Positions 20,022 through 28,655 of a DNA stretch of 64,000 nucleotides are shown here, one piece after another. The notes below the pieces were generated by a model that searched no databases, was not told the DNA's origin, and worked only from the letters and a program-made list of their open reading frames with translations. The DNA is taken from positions 1 through 64,000 of the forward strand of contig CAYJDG010000003.1 in NCBI GenBank assembly GCA_964368875.1, given 5' to 3'. The translations under genes were made by a program, and so were the position numbers. This DNA is from CAYJDG01 sp964368875 (GTDB taxonomy: Bacteria; Pseudomonadota; Alphaproteobacteria; Micavibrionales; Micavibrionaceae). Numbering within the stretch: position 1 is the first letter of the stretch; each line of letters begins with the position of its first letter.

Positions 20022-20147
20022 ATGCCAGATCCAAAAAATCCGAACGCGCCAACTCAACCTGAACAGCCTCTGCGCGCTCCACAGGTTCCACAGGAAGCTC
20101 CCGCTCCTGCAACACCAGCTAAAGAAGATATTCCACCACAAGCTTAA
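20022..20147 (+). CDS. Hypothetical 41-residue Pro/Ala/Gln-rich protein
   Basis: The mini-protein (MPDPKNPNAPTQPEQPLRAP to KEDIPPQA) is about one-third proline and must be disordered. A strong AGAGGAG site precedes the ATG, and an exact EcfG-type promoter lies 33 bp upstream. It is divergent from the 44-residue gene and converges with the efflux-protein gene, 6 bp away. No function can be assigned; together with the divergent partner it looks like a pair of general-stress mini-genes. Confidence 0.7.
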   Translation: MPDPKNPNAPTQPEQPLRAPQVPQEAPAPATPAKEDIPPQA

Positions 20148-20153
20148 TCAGCT

Positions 20154-21509
20154 TTAATTTTGTGTCCAGCCGCCGCCGACCGCTTTAAAAAGTGTGACGG
20201 CTGCGGCTAGACGCTCATTCTTCACCTGAAGATAGGTATCTCGCGCACTAAATAAAGTTCGCTGCGCATCAAGAAGTGCCTGAAAATCAATCGCTCCCGC
20301 TTTATACCTTTGTTCTGAGAGATCATACGCTTTCTGCGCTTCAGTGAGCGCAGAGCCCAACGCTATTTCACGCGTCTGTGCCGCACGGATTACAACCAAC
20401 GCATCTTCGACTTCGCGGAAGGATGTCAGAACCGTCTGGCGGTAAGATTCCATGAGCTCCAGCTGACGAGCTGTTGCCTGCTCGACACCCGCCTCAAGAC
20501 GACCCCCTTGGAAAATTGGAGCCGCGAGAGATGCGGCCAGCGCTAAAGCCGTCGTCGCCGGATCCCCAAAGGAAGACGCCGCAACGCTCCACGTCGAGCC
20601 AAGTGTAACCGATGGATAAAGCGCAGCGCGGGCGGCCCCGATATTGGCATTCGCTTCAACCAGCGTCGTTTCAGCAGCGCGAATGTCAGGACGGTTACGT
20701 AGCAAATCGGATGGCACGCCAGCATCGATAGCCGGAACAACGATCTGATCAAGCGTGGTCGTGGCGACCGTCACAGTCAGCGGCGGTTTGCCCAGCAAAA
20801 GATTGAGCGCATTCTCAGTAGTGCTAACGGTCGATTGCAACGATGCCCGAGACGCGCGGGTAGATTCGAGTGTCGATTTTTGCTGAGCAACTTCGAGCGC
20901 AGAGTCGGCCCCGGCATCAAAGCGAGCTTGCACAACTCTCAGCAATTCTTCGGCGTTCTTCAGGTTTTGATCGGCTGTAGCGAGACGGCTGCGTGCAGCG
21001 AGCAGATTGAAATAGGTTTGCGCCACATCGCTCATCACCACCAGGCGAAGGGCCTCATGGGTATAGATCGTGCCTTCAAGCCGCGCTTCACCTGCAGAAA
21101 CTGCGGAGCGCACAGCCCCGAAAAGATCAGCCTCATAGGACAAATTAACGCCGCCATTCCAGCTGTTATCGGTATCGCCACCTCCGGCAAAACTTTGATT
21201 CGCGCCGACGCTTGCATTCACGCTCGGGAAGAGGCTGGCGCGCGATCCCTTCAGCGCAGCGCGTGACTGTTCAATTCGCTGAACCGAGGCCTTAAGATCG
21301 AGATTGTCATTTAACGCTTCGGTCATGAGGGCATTCAGTTCGGGGCTGTTGAAATTCGTCCACCAGTCTTGGGCGACCTTGACCGCTGCCGCTTCCTGAG
21401 ATTGCGACCATTTGGCGGGAGTCGTAACATCGGGCCGCTGATAATCAGGCGCGAGCGAGCATCCGGCAAGGACACTCAGGCAAGTGGTGGTCAGAAGAAA
21501 TTTTTTCAT
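20154..21509 (-). CDS. Outer-membrane efflux lipoprotein, NodT/TolC family
   Basis: This 451-residue protein forms the outer-membrane duct of a tripartite pump. It begins with a lipoprotein signal ending LAGC, so the cysteine at residue 16 should be lipidated. The two OEP repeats are visible: APDYQRPDVTTPAKW with an alpha-helical hairpin in the first half, and DLLRNRPDIRAAETTLVEAN opening the second; FQALLDAQRTLFSARDTYL is typical of the NodT branch. The gene is third in the macA-macB unit, 8 bp after macB, with only a weak ribosome site, so translation is probably coupled. It supplies the channel for the MacAB pump. Confidence 0.92.
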   Translation of the reverse strand: MKKFLLTTTCLSVLAGCSLAPDYQRPDVTTPAKWSQSQEAAAVKVAQDWWTNFNSPELNALMTEALNDNLDLKASVQRIEQSRAALKGSRASLFPSVNASVGANQSFAGGGDTDNSWNGGVNLSYEADLFGAVRSAVSAGEARLEGTIYTHEALRLVVMSDVAQTYFNLLAARSRLATADQNLKNAEELLRVVQARFDAGADSALEVAQQKSTLESTRASRASLQSTVSTTENALNLLLGKPPLTVTVATTTLDQIVVPAIDAGVPSDLLRNRPDIRAAETTLVEANANIGAARAALYPSVTLGSTWSVAASSFGDPATTALALAASLAAPIFQGGRLEAGVEQATARQLELMESYRQTVLTSFREVEDALVVIRAAQTREIALGSALTEAQKAYDLSEQRYKAGAIDFQALLDAQRTLFSARDTYLQVKNERLAAAVTLFKAVGGGWTQN

Positions 21510-21517
21510 ATGAGACT

Positions 21518-23455
21518 TTACTCCGAACTTAAGGCAACGACAGGATCGAGACGGGCCGCCTTACGGGCAGGCAAATACCCGAAGACCAGCCCCGTGACGA
21601 CCGCGCAGGTAAAAGCCAGCAGCGCGGGCATCACCGAGAAGGCAATATTGACAGCAAAGAGGGATATAATCCACCCGCTGAAAAAACCAAGCATCACGCC
21701 AAGAAGCCCGCCGATTGTACAGACAACCGCCGCTTCGGTATTGAACTGGATCATGATATCGCGCATCCGCGCCCCTGTCGCCATACGGATACCGATTTCC
21801 CGGGTGCGCTCGGTCACACTTACCAACATGATATTCATCACCCCGATCCCGCCCACCAGCAGCGAAATCGCAGCAACCGCCCCGAGCAGAATGGTCAGGG
21901 TGTTCTGAGTCTCAGTCGCCATTTCGAGCAAAGAGGCCGTATTACGGACGTTGAAATCCTCAGTGCCATGTCGCTTGGTCAGTAAGGCCGTGATCGCAGC
22001 CGTGGTCTCGTCGATCTTATCGACCGAAAAAACTTTCACACTGATGCTGTTGATGTAACTCGTCCCCACCAGCCGGGTCAAAACCGTGCTCACAGGGGCG
22101 AAGACGGCATCATCCTGATCCTGCCCCCACGGGGCGGCGCCCTTCTTGCTCATCACGCCGATAACTTCGAAGGGAATATTTCCGACCAGCACATATTGCC
22201 CGACTGGATTATCTCCTGAGGGAAATAAAGTATCGACAACGGTTTGACCGAGCACCAGAACGGGGGCGAATGAACTCTGGTCACGCTCAGTAAAGAAATT
22301 TCCACTGGAGAGCGACCAGTCGCGGGCCACCGGAAAGCCGGGGCTGACACCGTTGATGGTGGTCGCGTAATCGAGATTGCCGACGCGCAGCGTCTTGCGC
22401 GCATTGCGTTCACCGACCACGACTTCGACGTTGGGCAGATCACGGAGCGCAATCACATCTTCCAGAGTCATCGAGGCGTTATCACCGCTGGAGCGAATTC
22501 CCGCAGCGCCGGGCCGGATAGAAAGCAAGTTAGTCCCCATCGCGCTGATCTGGGTCAGGACTTTCGCTTTACTGCCATTGCCAACCGCCAGCATGGTGAT
22601 CACGGCGGCTACGCCGATGACAATCCCGAGAAGAGTCAGCAACGTGCGAAACAGATTGACGCGCAGCGCCCGCAGCGCCGTCGTGACTGCCTCAAACCCC
22701 TCGGCACCCAACGCTCCCGCGGGTTGCAGATCCGGATCCTTGGTGAAGGCTTTTGCTGGATCGGCATGCTCGGTCTGCGCATCGCCAATGATCCGTCCAT
22801 CCTGAAAACGGACGATGCGGTGTGCGTGGGCGGCTACCTGCTCATCGTGGGTGATCAGAACGATCGTGCGGCCTTCGGCGTGGAGTTCTTTCAGAAGCGC
22901 CATCACTTCCTGCCCGCTGCGGCTATCAAGCGCACCGGTCGGTTCATCAGCAAGAATAACGGGGGGGTTGTTCATCAACGCACGTGCAATCGCGACGCGC
23001 TGTTGCTGGCCGCCGGATAATTGATTGGGGCGATGATCGCCTCGCTCAGCAAGCCCAAGACGAGCCAAAAGCTCGCCTGCCCGGGTGCGGCGTTTCGCTT
23101 TATCAAGCCCGGCATAAATCGCGGGCATTTCGACATTTTCTGAGGCGGTCGAGGTCGCGAGCAGATTATAGCGCTGAAAAACAAAGCCGAAGGTTTCCCG
23201 GCGCAGGGCCGCGAGCTGATCGGCATCCAGCGTCGAAACATCGCGCCCGAGCACGTGATAGGTTCCAGCGGTCGCGCGGTCGAGACAGCCGACGATATTC
23301 ATCAGCGTCGACTTACCCGAGCCGGACTGCCCCATGATCGCGACGAACTCGCCAGCATGGATGGTCAATGAAACGTCATCGAGCGCTTTGACGACCGTAT
23401 CGCCGCTTTGGTAATAGCGGTTGAGATGCTCAAGCTTGAGAACGGGAATGCTCAT
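21518..23455 (-). CDS. macB: MacB-type ABC transporter, fused ATPase and permease
   Basis: The 645-residue protein has an N-terminal ATPase domain with Walker A GQSGSGKST (about residues 42-50), signature LSGGQQQRVAIARAL and Walker B ILADEPTGALD. Then come the first membrane helix (LLTLLGIVIGVAAVITMLAV), a large periplasmic MacB_PCD domain, and three C-terminal FtsX helices. This is the mechanotransmission pump that exports macrolides, peptides or lipids with MacA and a TolC-type duct. The ATG overlaps the macA stop (ATGA), so translation is coupled. The true substrate cannot be read from the sequence. Confidence 0.94.
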   Translation of the reverse strand: MSIPVLKLEHLNRYYQSGDTVVKALDDVSLTIHAGEFVAIMGQSGSGKSTLMNIVGCLDRATAGTYHVLGRDVSTLDADQLAALRRETFGFVFQRYNLLATSTASENVEMPAIYAGLDKAKRRTRAGELLARLGLAERGDHRPNQLSGGQQQRVAIARALMNNPPVILADEPTGALDSRSGQEVMALLKELHAEGRTIVLITHDEQVAAHAHRIVRFQDGRIIGDAQTEHADPAKAFTKDPDLQPAGALGAEGFEAVTTALRALRVNLFRTLLTLLGIVIGVAAVITMLAVGNGSKAKVLTQISAMGTNLLSIRPGAAGIRSSGDNASMTLEDVIALRDLPNVEVVVGERNARKTLRVGNLDYATTINGVSPGFPVARDWSLSSGNFFTERDQSSFAPVLVLGQTVVDTLFPSGDNPVGQYVLVGNIPFEVIGVMSKKGAAPWGQDQDDAVFAPVSTVLTRLVGTSYINSISVKVFSVDKIDETTAAITALLTKRHGTEDFNVRNTASLLEMATETQNTLTILLGAVAAISLLVGGIGVMNIMLVSVTERTREIGIRMATGARMRDIMIQFNTEAAVVCTIGGLLGVMLGFFSGWIISLFAVNIAFSVMPALLAFTCAVVTGLVFGYLPARKAARLDPVVALSSE

Positions 23456-24627
23456 AAGCGCGGGCCGCCGCCCATGCGTCCCATACCGCCCGGCGTCTGT
23501 GTTTTAGCGGGCGCAGGCAGCGGCAGGACGATTTCATCCCCGGCGGCTAAACCGCTGCGCACTTCGGCATTGGCGCGGTCCATCAGGCCGATCAGCACGA
23601 CCTTGTCCTGACCATCCTTGGTCTTCACCATATACGCCTGCCCCTGCTCGGTATCCTTGGCCGGAACTGGCTTGCCCAACGCACCAACCGGAATGATCAG
23701 AACATTGTCAGCCTTGCCGGAGACAAAGAACATCTGCGTGCTCATCCCCGACATCAGCGTGCGGTCTTTGTTGTCGACATCGATCAGGACATTATAAAGC
23801 ACGACATCATTGATGACTTCTGGAGAGGGCAGGATCTGGCGCACCTTGCCGCTCCAGCGCCGCTGGCCAGAGCCAAGCGTGGTGAAATGCGCAGGCATTT
23901 CGACCTTCAGCTTCATAATGTCAGCCTCGGCGACCTGCGCCTTGACGGTCATGACATCGAGATTGGCGATCTGCACGATGGTAGGTGCGGTCTGATTGGC
24001 GTTCACAGTCTGGCCTTCGCGCACGGATTGGGCAACCACAGTCCCGTCCATCGGCGCGTAGATTTTCGAGTAATTGAGATTGGCTTTATCGCCCTCAAGT
24101 GTCGAATTCGCTTCCTCGATCTGCGCGTCCAGCGATGCGATCTGCGCCTCTGCAACTTTCAACGCCGTCTGTGCGTCTTCCAGAACTTCCTTGCTGATAG
24201 CGTTGGCTTTCATCAGGGTCTGGTTGCGGGTGAGTTTTTGACGGGCCGAAACCGTATTCGCTTCCTGCTGGGTTTTTTGGGCCTGCAACGTTTTGAGGCG
24301 GGCTTCGTCGGCGGCAACCTTGGTCAGGAAAACTTCCGGATCGATCTCGGCGATCAGATCGCCCGTTTTCACTGTATCACCCAGTTCAACCGCCAGTGTT
24401 TTGATCTGCCCGGACACCTGCGCCCCGACATCGACGTATTCTTTTGGCTCAAGCGTCCCCTGCGCGGTGACCATTTCTTCGATATTGCCCGTCGTTACGG
24501 TGATGACTGGCGCGGCAGTCCGCTCCGAGCTGGCCCCTTGCGACTTTGTCACAAAGACCCACGCCCCACCGCCGAGGCACAGCAGGAGAAGAATGAGACC
24601 TATATATTTACGTGATGATTTGGCCAA
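23452..24627 (-). CDS. macA: MacA-like periplasmic adaptor subunit
   Basis: This 391-residue membrane-fusion protein has one N-terminal membrane anchor (YIGLILLLLCLGGGAWVF), a lipoyl-like beta domain (GQIKTLAVELGDTVKTGDLIAEIDP), a long alpha-helical hairpin and a second lipoyl half (IYAPMDGTVVAQSVREGQTV), followed by beta-barrel and membrane-proximal domains. It links MacB to the outer-membrane duct. The chosen start is TTG, because GGAG lies 5 nt upstream and no ATG fits the family N-terminus. It is the first gene of the efflux operon; the 83 bp upstream contain an A/T-rich TATATATAA segment that could hold the promoter. Confidence 0.9.
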   Translation of the reverse strand: MAKSSRKYIGLILLLLCLGGGAWVFVTKSQGASSERTAAPVITVTTGNIEEMVTAQGTLEPKEYVDVGAQVSGQIKTLAVELGDTVKTGDLIAEIDPEVFLTKVAADEARLKTLQAQKTQQEANTVSARQKLTRNQTLMKANAISKEVLEDAQTALKVAEAQIASLDAQIEEANSTLEGDKANLNYSKIYAPMDGTVVAQSVREGQTVNANQTAPTIVQIANLDVMTVKAQVAEADIMKLKVEMPAHFTTLGSGQRRWSGKVRQILPSPEVINDVVLYNVLIDVDNKDRTLMSGMSTQMFFVSGKADNVLIIPVGALGKPVPAKDTEQGQAYMVKTKDGQDKVVLIGLMDRANAEVRSGLAAGDEIVLPLPAPAKTQTPGGMGRMGGGPRL

Positions 24628-24710
24628 ACGCGCTCCGCTCCTATATCAAGGGTATCTTATATATAACGCCCTGGAGCATGGAATCCCCCCACCCCCGAAG
24701 ACCTGACAAA

Positions 24711-25550
24711 TCAAGGCGTTACATCTAGATCGAGCAAAGTCTGCGAGTCTATTTTCCCGGCACTCGCGATAAACTCAGGGCTAGCGAACTTCTTATCAGC
24801 GTGACCATAGGTAAGGCTATTGCCCTGCAAATCAATGATCGATCCGCCCGCACTGCGCAGGATGGCATCTCCCGCCGCAATATCCCACTCTGATATACGC
24901 CCGAAGCGCGGATAAAGGTCCGCTTTGCCAGACGCTATCAGGCAAAGCTTCATCGAGCTGCCCATGCGGATGGTCTTGTTGACTTTGAACCGTTCGAGAA
25001 ATTTATCAATCTTGCCGAACGGATCTGTGGTGCGGTTGGTCACGATGGTGAAACCTTCGCGCGGAATATCACGCACACGAATTTCTTTTTCAGTCCCCGT
25101 GCTTTCGAGATAGCGCATCGCTTCTCCAGGCCCAGTGCCAGTATAGAGATCGCCGTGCACAGGGGCGTAGATGATCCCCATAATCGGTTCGCCCTTGTGA
25201 ATGAGCGCAACGTTGACTGTATAATCACCACTGGCAAAGCCTTTGGTGCCATCGACTGGATCGACCAGCCAAAAATAGTCTGCTTGGGAAAGATCGGGAA
25301 TGCGTCCTTCTGAGACAGCTTCTTCACCGATCATCGGCACGGAGGGTACAATTTCCCTCAATCCTTTTTCGATGATTGCTTCAGCGATTTTGTCGGCCTC
25401 AGTGACCGGAGAGCCATCAGCTTTCGTCGTTACCGTGAGTGTGTCGACCATGTCGTAATAAGGGAGAGTCGCCTGTCCCGCTTCGAGCACGATACGCCGC
25501 ACCTGATTACAGAGCGCCTTGGGGTATTGAAGAATGCGTTCAGCGCTCAT
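24711..25550 (-). CDS. cysQ: 3'(2'),5'-bisphosphate nucleotidase CysQ
   Basis: CysQ removes the 3'-phosphate of PAP, a by-product of sulfate assimilation, and prevents its toxic build-up. The 279-residue protein shows the inositol-monophosphatase fold metal sites: GEE (PMIGEEAVSEGR), the signature DPVDGTKGF and the C-terminal WDIAAGDAILRSAGG. Length and motifs fit CysQ better than inositol monophosphatase because of TKGF in place of TxNF. It starts 6 bp after the ugd stop and so is probably co-transcribed; the pairing may reflect sulfated or nucleotide-sugar metabolism, which is inference. Confidence 0.9.
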   Translation of the reverse strand: MSAERILQYPKALCNQVRRIVLEAGQATLPYYDMVDTLTVTTKADGSPVTEADKIAEAIIEKGLREIVPSVPMIGEEAVSEGRIPDLSQADYFWLVDPVDGTKGFASGDYTVNVALIHKGEPIMGIIYAPVHGDLYTGTGPGEAMRYLESTGTEKEIRVRDIPREGFTIVTNRTTDPFGKIDKFLERFKVNKTIRMGSSMKLCLIASGKADLYPRFGRISEWDIAAGDAILRSAGGSIIDLQGNSLTYGHADKKFASPEFIASAGKIDSQTLLDLDVTP

Positions 25551-25556
25551 GAAAAC

Positions 25557-26903
25557 TTACGAGACGCTGCGCAGCTTGATCTTGCGGCCCGGTTTGATTT
25601 CAGGACGACCAATCGACACATAGTGGAACCCGGTCTCTTCCATCTCCGGAAGTTTGTAGATGTTGCGCAGGTCAACCAGACACGGCGTCTTCATCAGTTC
25701 TTCAATCCGGTCAAGCTGTAACGCGCGGTATTCGTTCCATTCGGTCACGATCACGAGCACATCGGCCCCCTTCGCAACTTCATACGGATCTTCACACCAT
25801 TCGACACCAGCAAGCGCCTTGCGGGCATGGTCCATGGCGACAGGATCATGCGCGGCAATTTCAGCACCCAGCGCCTGCAGTTCCGGAATGATCACCAGCG
25901 ACGGAGCTTCACGGATATCATCGGTGTTTGGTTTAAAGGCAATCCCGAGAACGCCGACGCGTTTGCCTTTGATATCCCCGCCAGCCGCAGCCACAACGCG
26001 CGCCGCCATATCTTTCTGACGCTGCGTATTCGATGAAACGACCGATTCCACGATGCTGAGCGGTGTTTCATAGAGCTGCCCGATCTGCGCCAAGGCCAGC
26101 GTGTCTTTCGGGAAGCAGGAGCCACCGAAACCTGGACCTGCATGAAGGAATTTGGAACCGATACGGCCATCAAGTCCCATCGCACGGGCAACGTCCTGCA
26201 CGTTCGCGCCGGTCGCTTCACAGAGATTGGCGATTTCGTTGATGAAGGTGATCTTGGTCGCCAAGAACGCGTTACTGGCATACTTGATGATCTCAGCCGT
26301 TTCCGGTGAGGTCACGACCATCGGTGTTTCATTCAGATAGAGAGGGCGATAAAGCGCGCGCATCACTTCGGCGGCCTGCGTGCTGATCGTGCCCAGTACG
26401 ACCCGGTCCGGGCGCATGAAGTCGTTGATCGCGGCACCCTCGCGCAGGAATTCCGGATTGGAACACACATCGAAATCAGCATCCGGGCGCACGCGACGGA
26501 TGACCTCGTTGACCTTGCGGGCCGTGCCGACCGGGACGGTCGATTTGTTGACGATGACGGTATAGCCGGTGAGATGCTGGGCGATTTCTTCAGCGGCTTC
26601 GAATACATAGGTCAGGTCAGCATGACCGTCCTTGACCCGAGGCGGCGTGCCCACCGCAATAAACACCGCATCGGCCCCGGCGACAGCTTCGGCCAGATTT
26701 GTGGTGAAGGAGAGGCGCTTGGCTTTAACCTGCTTGGCGACCAGTTCTTCAAGACCCGGTTCATAAATCGGGATTTCACCGTTTTTGAGGCGCTCGATCT
26801 TGGCTGCATCCTTATCGACGCAAATGACCTCTATCCCGAACTCAGCGAAACAGGTTCCCGAGACCAAGCCGACATATCCGGTTCCGACGACGCCAATGCG
26901 CAT
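25557..26903 (-). CDS. ugd: UDP-glucose 6-dehydrogenase
   Basis: The enzyme oxidises UDP-glucose to UDP-glucuronate with two NAD+, for capsule, exopolysaccharide or lipid A decoration. The 448-residue protein starts MRIGVVGTGYVGLVSG (Rossmann loop GxGYVG); the catalytic cysteine is in GFGGSCFPKDTLAL, followed by the C-terminal domain with GIAFKPNTDDIREAPS. The start at 26903 has an ideal AAGGAG site 7 nt upstream; the frame extends further upstream without support. It is the first gene of a ugd-cysQ unit. Confidence 0.95.
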   Translation of the reverse strand: MRIGVVGTGYVGLVSGTCFAEFGIEVICVDKDAAKIERLKNGEIPIYEPGLEELVAKQVKAKRLSFTTNLAEAVAGADAVFIAVGTPPRVKDGHADLTYVFEAAEEIAQHLTGYTVIVNKSTVPVGTARKVNEVIRRVRPDADFDVCSNPEFLREGAAINDFMRPDRVVLGTISTQAAEVMRALYRPLYLNETPMVVTSPETAEIIKYASNAFLATKITFINEIANLCEATGANVQDVARAMGLDGRIGSKFLHAGPGFGGSCFPKDTLALAQIGQLYETPLSIVESVVSSNTQRQKDMAARVVAAAGGDIKGKRVGVLGIAFKPNTDDIREAPSLVIIPELQALGAEIAAHDPVAMDHARKALAGVEWCEDPYEVAKGADVLVIVTEWNEYRALQLDRIEELMKTPCLVDLRNIYKLPEMEETGFHYVSIGRPEIKPGRKIKLRSVS

Positions 26904-27053
26904 ATTATGCTCCTTGAAAGGCTGAAATTTGGGGAAAACTAACCTTTTTGCCGTATGATGGAAAGATAATTCCTCATTCTCGGGAATTGCTAAACCTCCC
27001 CGCAAAGTCTATGATTCTCAACAATTTGAAAGATTTAAGGAAAGACCCCTGCC

Positions 27054-27836
27054 ATGGCGACTAAGAAGACTGCTCAGGAAACCCAAGACACCCCGCCAGC
27101 CGGCACTCTCCCGCTCTTTTACAAGAACCCGGTCCCACTTGACGCAAGCCGCCATGCCTCGCTCGGCCTGAAGAAAAACTTCGGTCTTGGCTTTACCAAA
27201 GGCATCAATGCTGTGCCGATCAATTTGATCGAAATGCCGCAAATCTGCCATACCTACCCCATCGCCTTCAGCCCTGACGCCAGCGCGACCCCGGTCGCCA
27301 TCCTCGGCCTGCGCGACAACGAAAACCTGTACCTGAACGCCCATAATGAGTGGCTCGCCGATTCCTATATTCCGGCCTATATCCGCCGGTATCCGTTCAT
27401 TTTCTCGGAAGTTCCAAATGGGGACCAACTGACCCTCTGCGTCGATCTTGACGCACAGACGACCGATGAATCAGGCGAGCAAAAATTCTTTGAAGCCGAT
27501 GGTAAACCTTCGACACTGTCACAAAATGCGCTGGAATTCTGCAAGTCCTACCATTCCGCCGCCAAGCAAACGATTGAGTTTAGCCGCGCCCTGCATGAAG
27601 CAGACCTGCTGGTGACGCGTCAGGCAGAGATCAGCACACCTGCTGGCCGTAAAATCAACTTCTCGGGCTTCCGCATCGTGGATGAGAAAAAATTGTCCGA
27701 ACTATCGGATGCGACTTTCATGGAATGGCGCAAGCGCGGCTGGCTGCCGTTTATCTATGCGCACCTCTTCTCAGGTGCACAGTGGCAGCGCCTGACCCGA
27801 CTCCTTGGCGACAAGATCAAAGAAACCGCCAACTAA
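27054..27836 (+). CDS. SapC family protein
   Basis: The 260-residue product matches the SapC family (named after a Campylobacter S-layer-associated protein), seen in LPLFYKNPVPLDASRHASLGL at the N-terminus, the FIFSEVPNGDQLTLCVD strand in the middle, and a C-terminal FMEWRKRGWLPFIYAHLFS segment. There is no signal peptide. A role in handling surface proteins is only suggested by the family name; biochemical function is unknown. A TAAGGAAAG ribosome site lies upstream. It is divergent from ugd and stands alone, with the next gene 159 bp downstream. Confidence 0.85.
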   Translation: MATKKTAQETQDTPPAGTLPLFYKNPVPLDASRHASLGLKKNFGLGFTKGINAVPINLIEMPQICHTYPIAFSPDASATPVAILGLRDNENLYLNAHNEWLADSYIPAYIRRYPFIFSEVPNGDQLTLCVDLDAQTTDESGEQKFFEADGKPSTLSQNALEFCKSYHSAAKQTIEFSRALHEADLLVTRQAEISTPAGRKINFSGFRIVDEKKLSELSDATFMEWRKRGWLPFIYAHLFSGAQWQRLTRLLGDKIKETAN

Positions 27837-27995
27837 GCCGTCGGTCTGTCCACCGCCTAACCCCTTGATGTCTTAAGACAATACACAGGTTTTTTCGGAT
27901 ACATTTCCGAAAAACTTGCTGTATTTGCGCGGGTCATGGTACATCTTTGCCATTCCAGATTTACAACAAGATTCAAACCTTTGGGGGTTTCATTC

Positions 27996-28577
27996 ATGGC
28001 TAAAGTAGGGGCGCAACGCGCCGCAGACCTTACCGGTCGTTCTAAATCCACTATTCAGCGCGGCATGAAATCCGGGCGCCTCTCTTTCGAGATCGACGAC
28101 AAAGGCCAGCGCCTGATCGACGTGTCTGAACTTGAGCGCGTCTTCGGTCTGGCTCCGGAGCGTCCGGCAGGCACCAGCGAAGACACCGTCAAGGCAGAGA
28201 TTCAGCGCGCTCATGACATGATCGAAACCGAGCGCATGAAAATGCGCATCCGTATGCTCGAAGATCAGCTGCATATGACCCAGGCGCAACTTGATGATGC
28301 CAAGGACCAGCGCGACCAGTGGCAGAAACAAGCCCAGCAGGTTCTCCTGACCAGCCAGTACTCACAGAAACAGGCTGAAGACCTCAAAGAAGAACTCAAA
28401 GAGCGCGACCGCCGCGAGAAAATGATCCGTCAGAAACAGATGGATGAGCGTCTCAAGCGCGCGCAAGCCCAGAATCCCCAAGCTGGCAAGCCGATCATTG
28501 CCGGAGCTCCCGCCCCAGCGCAGGACAATGAGTCCGGCATCTGGAAGCGCTTCCTGAGCCGCGTCAAGGCAGCCTAA
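27996..28577 (+). CDS. HTH plus coiled-coil DNA-binding protein
   Basis: The N-terminal ~50 residues form an excisionase/MerR-like winged helix (QRAADLTGRSKSTIQRGMKS, then a wing ending ELERVFGL). A long charged coiled coil of about 100 residues follows (ERMKMRIRMLEDQLHMTQAQ, then KQAEDLKEELKERDRREK), and the tail is Pro/Ala-rich with WKRFLSRVKAA at the end. This arrangement resembles plasmid and partition-type DNA-binding proteins, but I do not recognise the exact family. The start at 27996 gives the HTH at once, with GGGGG upstream. A strong terminator ends the unit. An orphan parA lies 6 kb away; a link is speculative. Confidence 0.75.
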   Translation: MAKVGAQRAADLTGRSKSTIQRGMKSGRLSFEIDDKGQRLIDVSELERVFGLAPERPAGTSEDTVKAEIQRAHDMIETERMKMRIRMLEDQLHMTQAQLDDAKDQRDQWQKQAQQVLLTSQYSQKQAEDLKEELKERDRREKMIRQKQMDERLKRAQAQNPQAGKPIIAGAPAPAQDNESGIWKRFLSRVKAA

Positions 28578-28600
28578 GCCTTCTACAACCTTTCAAAAAA

Positions 28601-28625
28601 CCCGCCCTGATCCGGCGGGTTTTTT
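28601..28625 (+). terminator. Rho-independent terminator
   Basis: CCCGCC, a 7-base loop and GGCGGG (28601-28619), then TTTTTT. It lies 23 bp after the HTH/coiled-coil gene; preceded by A6, it would also work on the minus strand. Confidence 0.9.
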
Positions 28626-28655
28626 ATTAAGCAGTTTTAAGGTATTCTTCCGCCC

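Noticed and set aside
24628..24710. A/T-rich TATATATAA segment before macA as a definite promoter
   Set aside because: No matching -35 box at a good distance; left as an unassigned promoter region.
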